Assembly: GCA_022614805.1 (NCBI GenBank)
Contig: JAKEHY010000029.1
Span: 1-12,006 of the forward strand
Source of the DNA: Candidatus Zixiibacteriota bacterium
GTDB lineage: Bacteria > Zixibacteria > MSB-5A5 > DSPP01
DNA length: 12,006 bases
Direction: 5' to 3'
Every line of letters starts with the position of its first letter. The first letter of the stretch is position 1. Of the stretch, positions 7,287-12,006 are shown in pieces. The translations under genes were made by a program, and so were the position numbers. The notes below the pieces were generated by a model. That model was given only the letters and a program-made list of their open reading frames with translations, did not search any database and was not told the DNA's origin.

Positions 7287-7344
7287 TGAAAACGTTTTTC
7301 ATGCGAGCCTGGCAATTGACTCTGTTATTTGAGGTATGTATTTT
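7287..7344 (+). promoter_or_regulatory. Possible internal promoter with an upstream near-palindrome
   Basis: TGAAAACGTTTTTCA (7287-7301) is a near-perfect inverted repeat with one extra T. TTGACT (7316-7321) and TATTTT (7339-7344), 17 bases apart, fit a weak sigma70 promoter. The -10 would overlap the first ATG (7336) of the next gene, so a transcript from it could only use ATG 7351. Both elements are pattern matches in AT-rich DNA and may be chance. Confidence 0.25.
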
Positions 7345-7851
7345 TCGTCTATGGAAAACAAAAGTTCTACGAAAAACAAGGAACAAATCAAAGAATTGGC
7401 AATGGCCGTAGACGGCGGCCTGACGGTCTACATCGCTGTTCACAATGCAATCTTTCGAGAATCAGCAACTTTTAAGAGTTTCGTGAAGAACCTCTTCGGG
7501 CGTGGTGTGCCTATGTCAAAGTTGCTTGAAGATTCCGAAAGGCTTCTACCTTTATGGGAGGCGATTCACGAGAAAACGGAGTTCTTTCAGCGGTCGACTT
7601 ACTCGTCTCTGACGAAAGATGAAAAATACTATTTCGACCTTCTGTCGCAATATGTAGATTCCGTCCGAGGGACTGTCGCTGCATTGGTTGATAGACAACG
7701 TCTGATGAACGAAGGAAGTAAGGGAGGGCCAAACAATCCAATGACTCGGGAGTTGTTAAAGGAGAAGGAAAAGGTATACGAGATGGCGGTCCAAAAGTAC
7801 TTGACGATAGGTCGGGAATTGAATGCCGCCGCAGCTATCATTTTCCAATGA
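7336..7851 (+). CDS. Small helical protein of unknown function, coupled to a nuclease-like gene
   Basis: A 171-residue soluble protein (166 if it starts at ATG 7351). It is almost entirely predicted helix: KNKEQIKELAMAVDGGLTV, SKLLEDSERLLPLWEAIHEK, a mid segment LTKDEKYYFDLLSQYVDSVR, and a C-terminal helix from RELLKEKEKVYEMAV to the end. There is no transmembrane segment, signal peptide or known catalytic motif. GAGG lies only one base before ATG 7336, which is too close, while ATG 7351 has no good site either, so the start is uncertain. Its stop overlaps the next ATG (ATGA), strong evidence that the two products work together. A partner, regulator or antidote of the nuclease-like protein is possible, but unproven. 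Confidence 0.7.
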   Translation: MYFSSMENKSSTKNKEQIKELAMAVDGGLTVYIAVHNAIFRESATFKSFVKNLFGRGVPMSKLLEDSERLLPLWEAIHEKTEFFQRSTYSSLTKDEKYYFDLLSQYVDSVRGTVAALVDRQRLMNEGSKGGPNNPMTRELLKEKEKVYEMAVQKYLTIGRELNAAAAIIFQ

Positions 7852-8663
7852 ATGAGGGACAATTCAAACATCTGGCCAAGGGATTTTTTAAAGAATTTCG
7901 TGATATAGATCTACGCGATATTCCACAGCAAGATCAAAGGACACCTGATTTTGAAACCTCGATAGGAATTGAAAGATACACGCTTGAATTAAAAATTAAG
8001 GATGATGATCCAAAGGATATTCAAAATCGCGAAGAACTTCTAAAAAAGGGAGAAATCGTTAAGACAACAACCCTTTTAAGCCCACGAAATACCTTATCGG
8101 GAATAATTGAAGATGGCGTTAACCAGTTAAATGAGTTTGATCCATCAAGAAATAGTTTTCAGATAGTATGGCTTCATTGTGAAGGTCAAAACCCATCAAT
8201 TCATTGGGAAAGATTTCATGCAACCCTCTACGGTACAGAAACGCTTGTAAGCAGAGGTTGCGGGTCTATGCTTTGGTGCTACTATTACTATGACAGCTCA
8301 TTTTTTCGGTATAGGGAAAAACTTGATGGCGCACTCCTCACAAAGTTTGAGAATGAGTTAGTATTGAACGATGCCACGGCAGAAGCAAGCGAGGGTATGG
8401 AGGTTCAACTCTGCATCAATTCATTGTCGTCTCGGGCTGATTTATTTAGAAGATCAGAGTTGGCAAAAAAGCTTTCACAAGCGCTCTGTGATCCTATTAG
8501 TGAAGAAAGCCGAGGAGCACTGATTGCGGATTGTGATTTTGATAGAAAAATACCGATTGAAATTATCAAGTATTTAAAAACCAAATACAAAATTAGTCAT
8601 CTGCAAGTGATGCCCGTAAACAACATAAATGTGTCAGCTAAATTGGAAGATGACAGGTTATGA
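7848..8663 (+). CDS. PD-(D/E)XK nuclease-like protein
   Basis: A 271-residue protein with an apparent PD-(D/E)XK active site near its N-terminus. Residues Pro33-Asp34 are followed twelve residues later by Glu47-Leu48-Lys49 in YTLELKIK, the expected strand-turn-strand spacing. Glu3 or Glu16 on the preceding helix could complete the site. A later helix with Gln (SGIIEDGVNQLNEF) fits the core helix of this fold. The next part (FQIVWLHCEG...HATLYGTETL) resembles uncharacterised proteins I cannot name. No DNA-recognition domain or helicase is recognisable. It is the most AT-rich gene in the window and overlaps the preceding gene by ATGA. The context suggests a defence or toxin-like function, but the sequence shows only the nuclease motif. 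Confidence 0.65.
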   Translation: MNEGQFKHLAKGFFKEFRDIDLRDIPQQDQRTPDFETSIGIERYTLELKIKDDDPKDIQNREELLKKGEIVKTTTLLSPRNTLSGIIEDGVNQLNEFDPSRNSFQIVWLHCEGQNPSIHWERFHATLYGTETLVSRGCGSMLWCYYYYDSSFFRYREKLDGALLTKFENELVLNDATAEASEGMEVQLCINSLSSRADLFRRSELAKKLSQALCDPISEESRGALIADCDFDRKIPIEIIKYLKTKYKISHLQVMPVNNINVSAKLEDDRL

Positions 8664-8682
8664 AGTTTCAAGAGGAAAAGAT

Positions 8683-8775
8683 ATGAAAAAAACCTACCGT
8701 AAAGGGTGGATGGGGGCGATGATGGATGAGAAGGAACGGGCGGCCTCCGCCTCTGGCAACCCCAACCCTTTTTAA
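8683..8775 (+). CDS. 30-residue ORF at the right edge of the islet
   Basis: Begins MKKTYRKGWMGAMMDEKERA and ends NPNPF. AGAGGAAAAG lies just before the ATG, a good ribosome-binding site, 19 bases after the nuclease-like gene. Its stop overlaps the stop of the convergent kinase gene. The start resembles, from memory, N-termini of DinB-like proteins, so it may be the stump of a larger gene whose remainder was replaced by the kinase operon. A genuine small protein is equally possible. A small stem GGCGG/CCGCC (8739-8751) lies inside it and no convincing terminator is seen. Confidence 0.35.
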   Translation: MKKTYRKGWMGAMMDEKERAASASGNPNPF

Positions 8776-9515
8776 CCCGCTTCCTGTTCGATAACAGCCA
8801 CGGGAGCGGGTTCGGGTTTTTCGGGGGAGGAGTCCAGAATCTTTTCGATGCCCCGCTGGAGCTCCTTCTGGATGGCGGCGGGGGCGCGGTCGCCGTTTAT
8901 GGTCACAAAGCCGTACTCGCCTTCCATCCGCTTGAAGACTTTTTGCATCTGCCCCTGGTATTTGATGAAGCTTTCGAACATATCCCGCGAGCGCAGAATG
9001 TCCATCCCCGATTCCCAATAGTCCAAAACCCCCTGCTTTTGGAAATTCCGTTCCACCAAAACCTTGGGGCGAACCTTCAAGTAAAAGACGGCGTCCGGCA
9101 CCAAAGCAATGCCGTACACTTCGCGAATCCAGTCGAAGCTGGCCCCCCGCACCACGCTTCTGGCCATCAAGGAATAGATGTAGCGGTCGGCCGCCACCAC
9201 AAAGCCGGACTTCAAAGCCGGAATGATGGTGTTTTCCAGCTGGTCGGCAAAGTCGGTGGCGTAAAACAAACTCAAGGTGATGGGGGAAAGGGTGTTCCCC
9301 TGCATCGCCTTTTCCAGTTCCGCCGCCACCAAAGTGGAGCGCTTGAGCCCGAAGCTGACCGTGGGATACCCCCGCCGCTCCAGCCACTGGCGCAAGAGTT
9401 CGATTTGAGTCGAGCGGCCGGAGCCGTCGGCCCCCTCGATTACGATGAGCTTCCCGTGCAACTGGGTGGCATCCACCTTGGGCAGCCCCTTTCCGTAAAA
9501 ACGCATCGGTTTCAT
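8772..9515 (-). CDS. Thymidylate-kinase-like P-loop protein with Arg in Walker A
   Basis: A 247-residue member of the dTMP-kinase-like P-loop family, which transfers phosphate from ATP to a nucleoside monophosphate. The P-loop reads EGADGSGRST (27-36): the near-invariant Lys is Arg34 (codon CGC, read directly). The DRY motif is at 110-112 (ADRYIYSLMARS) and ATDFADQLE at 86-94 matches its neighbour. About 20 residues precede the first strand, and a Pro/Glu-rich tail ends the protein (EKPEPAPVAVIEQEAG). Its ATG overlaps the upstream kinase stop by four bases, so the two are coupled and probably arose by duplication. The Lys-to-Arg change suggests reduced or lost ATP hydrolysis, perhaps a regulatory partner of the intact paralogue. 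It is the last gene of the operon. Confidence 0.75.
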   Translation of the reverse strand: MKPMRFYGKGLPKVDATQLHGKLIVIEGADGSGRSTQIELLRQWLERRGYPTVSFGLKRSTLVAAELEKAMQGNTLSPITLSLFYATDFADQLENTIIPALKSGFVVAADRYIYSLMARSVVRGASFDWIREVYGIALVPDAVFYLKVRPKVLVERNFQKQGVLDYWESGMDILRSRDMFESFIKYQGQMQKVFKRMEGEYGFVTINGDRAPAAIQKELQRGIEKILDSSPEKPEPAPVAVIEQEAG

Positions 9516-10213
9516 CGCAAAGTGGGGGGTGGCGAGACCAGCTTGAATTTTTTCAAGGGAATGTTTTTTTCAACCGTCCGCCGCACCGAGGGCTGCTGGG
9601 CTTCCGGGGGGAGGGAGGCGTCGATAATCGTAAAATTATATTCCTTGGCCATACGCTGGTACTCCTCCAGAATCAACCCCTGAAAGCGCTTGAAGCTTTC
9701 GTATGGGTCGGGCGAGAGATTCAAATCCATTCCCGCCTCGTGGGGCTTCAAGACCGGCCGGGCGTCCAGAATGCGGGAGAGGGCGGTCGCGAGCGGAACG
9801 TCGAAATAGAAAGTGATGTCCGGCGGGCGGGCGAAGCCGTAGAGCTGGCGCACCCACTCCCGGTCGCAGCCCCGCACCGTGTCGCGGGCAAAGGCGGTGT
9901 AGATGTAGCGGTCGGCCAGAACGATGAACCCGGCGTGCAAAAGAGGCATAATCTGCCGCTCAAAGCGGTCGGCAAAGTCGGTGGCGTGTATCAACGAAAA
10001 AGTAGTGGGCGTCAGGCGCAGGGTTTTCTTCCCCTTGCGGGTCGCCTTTTTGACGATGGCGGAAGAGTTCCACTCGGTGAAAAAAACCCGGTACCCTTCC
10101 AGTTCCAGCCAGCGCTTGAGCAGATACAACTGGGTGGATTTTCCCGAGCCGTCGACCCCTTCCACGGCAATCAGCTTTCCCGGCACGTCGTTTCTGTTTT
10201 TCAAATTGGTCAT
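9512..10213 (-). CDS. Thymidylate-kinase-like protein, intact P-loop
   Basis: A 233-residue P-loop kinase of the dTMP kinase family. Walker A is GVDGSGKS (19-26, Lys25), the DRY motif is at 101-103 (ADRYIYTAFARDTVRG), and HATDFADRFE follows the family plan. It is somewhat longer than the roughly 210 residues of housekeeping Tmk. After DRY it has YTAFARD rather than the usual xSSLAYQ, so dTMP may not be the only or true substrate. Four bases separate its ATG from the ppx stop, and its own stop overlaps the next kinase start: a translationally coupled operon. It could be the cell's dTMP kinase, but operon placement with Ppx and a paralogue argues for a phosphate- or nucleotide-salvage role. Confidence 0.75.
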   Translation of the reverse strand: MTNLKNRNDVPGKLIAVEGVDGSGKSTQLYLLKRWLELEGYRVFFTEWNSSAIVKKATRKGKKTLRLTPTTFSLIHATDFADRFERQIMPLLHAGFIVLADRYIYTAFARDTVRGCDREWVRQLYGFARPPDITFYFDVPLATALSRILDARPVLKPHEAGMDLNLSPDPYESFKRFQGLILEEYQRMAKEYNFTIIDASLPPEAQQPSVRRTVEKNIPLKKFKLVSPPPTLR

Positions 10214-10217
10214 CGTT

Positions 10218-11729
10218 TCAGGCCGCCACGTTCAGTTTCAATCTGAAAATTTTCTCGAACAAATTCGCCTTGCGCGCCAGGGCCCACCGTTCCAACAGCA
10301 TATCCCCTTTGCCCTGCAGGCGCAAAATTAGTCCCTTTTTCTTGCGCTGGAGGGAAAATCCGGCCACCTTGCCGGCATGCTCCACGTCCAAAGCGTCCGC
10401 CAGCCGCAAGAGGGCCGCGAGCTTTTCCACCCGCTTCCGTTCAACCGGGGGGAGGGCCTTGAAGGGAAGGTGGTTCAAACTGGGGAGCGACTTGCGGTGG
10501 TAGCGGGCGGCGTTGGCGACCACCAGCTTTTGCACCGGGTTCAGGCCGATGAGGGGGGAGCTTTGCAAAATGTAGAAGGTATGCTTGTGATGTCCGCTGG
10601 CGCCGACGTACTGGCCGACGTCGTGCAAGAAGGCGGCCACCTCCAAAAGCAGGCGGTCCTCTTCGGAAAGCCCGTGCAGCCTCCGGGTGGAATCGAACAG
10701 GCGGGCGGCGAAGCCGGCCACCGTTTTGGCGTGGCGCTCGTCGAAGGCATACTTCTGCCCCAGCTGCAGAGCCGAGGTCAAAACCTGGTCGCGGTGCAGC
10801 TCCACCCGCTCTTCGTAGGCCTCCGGAATAAGGTCGATTAAAATTCCCTCCTTCAGCCCCACGCCGGGAATGAGGGCGCGGGAGACGCCGGATTCCTTCA
10901 ACACCTGGTGCAAAACGATGGCCGCCGGAACGATGACGTCGGCCCGGTCCGGCCTTAAAAAAAGCCGGCGCATCCGTTCCTCGACCGTCAGGGCTTCCAG
11001 TCTTTTCAGAATGACCTCAATTTCCCGGCGGGAGACGGAGCCGTTGTCGTCTCCATTCAGGATTTTTTTTTTCAAATAACCCAGCGTCTCGATGTTCCCC
11101 CCCACGCCGATGCAGCAGTCGATTTTCTTTTTCCCGATGGCCCGGCGGAAGCGCTTCAAAGCCGGCTCCACGTACTCCTGCACCATTTTAAAGAAGTCCT
11201 CCTCCCCCTGCTTTTTTTCCTCCAGAATCTGCAAAAGCCGGACGGCCCCCATTTTGAAGCTTTCGGCGGCCAGAATGCGCTTCTTGTTGACCAGCGAGAT
11301 TTCCACGCTGCCGCCGCCGACGTCGATGAGCAAAGCCAGTTTCTTTTTCAAATTGACCCGCTCGGCGACCGCGAGGTGCACCAGCCGGGCCTCCTCCTCG
11401 CCGCCGATGACCGAGAGCCGGATGCCGGCGAAGCGGGCGGCCCGCTCCAAAAAGCGGCCCCGGTTGCGGGCTTCGCGCAGGGCGCTGGTGGCGACGGCGC
11501 GGACGTGCTCCACCCCGTGGCGGTCCAAGCGCTCGCGGAATTTTTTCAAGGCGCGGACGGCCCGCCAGCCGGTGTCGGAGGAGATGTTGCCGCCGGAAAA
11601 GACCTCGGCCCCCAGCCGCACCGGTTCGCGGTGGTCTTCCACCACGTGGACGCGTCGGTCCCCGTCCACGAACCCAATGGCCATGCGCATGGCGTTCGTC
11701 CCCACGTCAATGGCACCAATCATCGGCAT
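10218..11729 (-). CDS. Exopolyphosphatase / guanosine pentaphosphatase (Ppx/GppA) with HD domain
   Basis: A 503-residue ASKHA-fold phosphatase that removes terminal phosphate from polyphosphate and/or pppGpp. The first phosphate-binding loop is GAIDVGTNAMR (5-15), the catalytic Glu region is GGEEEARL (109-116), the second loop is IDVGGGSVE (135-143), and PGVGLKEGIL closes the ASKHA part. The C-terminal part, from about residue 325, is an HD-type domain with His369-Asp370 in FLHDVGQ and a further HHKH cluster, as in longer bacterial Ppx proteins. The start is ATG 11729, with ATG 11723 two codons in as an alternative; GGAA ten bases upstream is a weak site. It leads the minus-strand operon, facing the pst operon across the islet. 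Sequence does not decide between Ppx and GppA. Confidence 0.9.
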   Translation of the reverse strand: MPMIGAIDVGTNAMRMAIGFVDGDRRVHVVEDHREPVRLGAEVFSGGNISSDTGWRAVRALKKFRERLDRHGVEHVRAVATSALREARNRGRFLERAARFAGIRLSVIGGEEEARLVHLAVAERVNLKKKLALLIDVGGGSVEISLVNKKRILAAESFKMGAVRLLQILEEKKQGEEDFFKMVQEYVEPALKRFRRAIGKKKIDCCIGVGGNIETLGYLKKKILNGDDNGSVSRREIEVILKRLEALTVEERMRRLFLRPDRADVIVPAAIVLHQVLKESGVSRALIPGVGLKEGILIDLIPEAYEERVELHRDQVLTSALQLGQKYAFDERHAKTVAGFAARLFDSTRRLHGLSEEDRLLLEVAAFLHDVGQYVGASGHHKHTFYILQSSPLIGLNPVQKLVVANAARYHRKSLPSLNHLPFKALPPVERKRVEKLAALLRLADALDVEHAGKVAGFSLQRKKKGLILRLQGKGDMLLERWALARKANLFEKIFRLKLNVAA

Positions 11730-11751
11730 ACTTTTTTAATTCCGCTTGATT

Positions 11752-11821
11752 TCCGGTTGAAAACCGGACCTCCAACGGGCAGAAGTGAATATAATCTTCG
11801 AAATTTGACCCCTTTTGTCAA
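11752..11821 (-). promoter_or_regulatory. ppx operon leader: hairpin and candidate promoter
   Basis: On the minus strand TTGACA (at 11821-11816) is followed after 19 bases by GATTAT (11796-11791), a weak sigma70-like promoter. The -35 lies within an inverted repeat TTGAC/GTCAA (11805-11821). Downstream, TCCGGTT-GAA-AACCGGA (11752-11768) makes a perfect 7-bp stem 22 bases before the ATG, without a T-run, so it is a leader hairpin or operator rather than a terminator. Regulation is inferred only from structure. Confidence 0.35.
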
Positions 11822-11840
11822 GGGGATGAAGGGGTTGGGT

Positions 11841-11866
11841 TGTAGAGTTTCCAGACATAGGTAACA
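11841..11866. repeat. Solitary insertion-sequence end-like 26-mer
   Basis: It starts TGTAGAGTTTCC and ends CATAGGTAACA. Read on the minus strand it begins TGTTACCTATGTCTGG, which resembles IS481-type terminal repeats as I remember them. No transposase lies within the about 110 bases towards ppx, nor in the 140 bases to the right edge. It is therefore a remnant, or the edge of an element continuing out of the window. Confidence 0.35.
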
Positions 11867-11888
11867 CTTTTTTGCGCCCATCCAAAGG

Positions 11889-11948
11889 TTAGCCCAGGGG
11901 CAGAGGCCCCTGGGAAACGAATCCCCCCGGCGGAGGCCGGGGGGCTAA
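11889..11948. repeat. Two consecutive 9-bp hairpins enclosed by TTAGCCC / GGGCTAA
   Basis: Hairpin one: CCCAGGGGC-AGAG-GCCCCTGGG (11893-11914). Hairpin two: CCCCCCGGC-GGAG-GCCGGGGGG (11923-11944). Both have perfect 9-bp stems and four-base loops of the form RGAG, eight bases apart. The flanks TTAGCCC (11889-11895) and GGGCTAA (11942-11948) are complementary, so a three-way junction is an alternative fold. No T-run follows directly. It could be a structured RNA, a REP-like element or a recombination site. Confidence 0.6.
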
Positions 11949-12006
11949 GCGGTTTTAGGTATCCATTTCGGCTATAAGACCTTGCCTAAATTCGGCCGGG
12001 CAAAGC

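Noticed and set aside
8943-9683. 246-codon plus-strand frame over the two kinases
   Set aside because: Shadow of kinase genes whose P-loop and DRY motifs are clear on the minus strand; the frame crosses their junction and lacks a ribosome-binding site.
11092-11739. 215-codon plus-strand frame opposite the start of ppx
   Set aside because: Ser/Arg/Pro-rich antisense shadow of a confidently identified Ppx N-terminal domain.
11887-11950. Integron attC site
   Set aside because: GTTAGCC and GGCTAAG at the ends do not fit the GTTRRRY/RYYYAAC core sites, and no integrase or cassette genes are present.
1-12006. CRISPR arrays, tRNA or rRNA genes
   Set aside because: I saw no regularly spaced direct repeats of CRISPR size, no tRNA-like cloverleaf with a T-arm motif, and no rRNA stretches; a tRNAscan or Infernal run would settle it.

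Overview
The window comes from a GC-rich Gram-negative bacterium. The evidence is an outer-membrane porin with a signal peptide and a C-terminal Phe, together with a periplasmic phosphate-binding protein. No taxonomic marker gene is present. An uncultured environmental lineage is my impression of the protein style, not something the sequence proves.

Layout. (1) 1-904: the 3' end of an IS3/IS481-type insertion sequence has landed in a small membrane/coiled-coil protein gene (minus strand). It is followed by about 500 bases without a credible gene, full of imperfect palindromes, then a strong terminator and a Pho-box-like array of 11-bp direct repeats. (2) 905-6390, plus strand: an apparently complete phosphate-uptake operon, with an OprP/OprO-like porin, pstS, pstC, pstA, pstB and phoU. 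The last four genes overlap end to end. (3) 6391-8775, plus strand: an AT-richer accessory islet with its own sigma70-like promoter. It holds a three-helix membrane protein of unknown function, a small helical protein coupled by ATGA overlap to a PD-(D/E)XK nuclease-like protein, and a 30-codon ORF. (4) 8772-11729, minus strand: a tight operon of a Ppx/GppA phosphatase with a C-terminal HD domain and two tandem thymidylate-kinase-like P-loop kinases. The second kinase has Arg in place of the Walker A Lys. (5) 11730-12006: the ppx leader with a hairpin, an IS-end-like 26-mer, and two consecutive hairpins of identical architecture.

How the genes work together. The porin takes phosphate across the outer membrane and PstS binds it in the periplasm. 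PstCA-PstB pumps it inward at the cost of ATP, and PhoU reports transport status to a sensor kinase that is not in the window. The convergent ppx-kinase operon would act on polyphosphate or (p)ppGpp and nucleotides, so both flanks concern phosphate metabolism. The islet between them looks unrelated and acquired. The best candidate for an undescribed system is the helical protein plus nuclease pair (7336-8663). The second candidate is the ppx plus twin-kinase operon.
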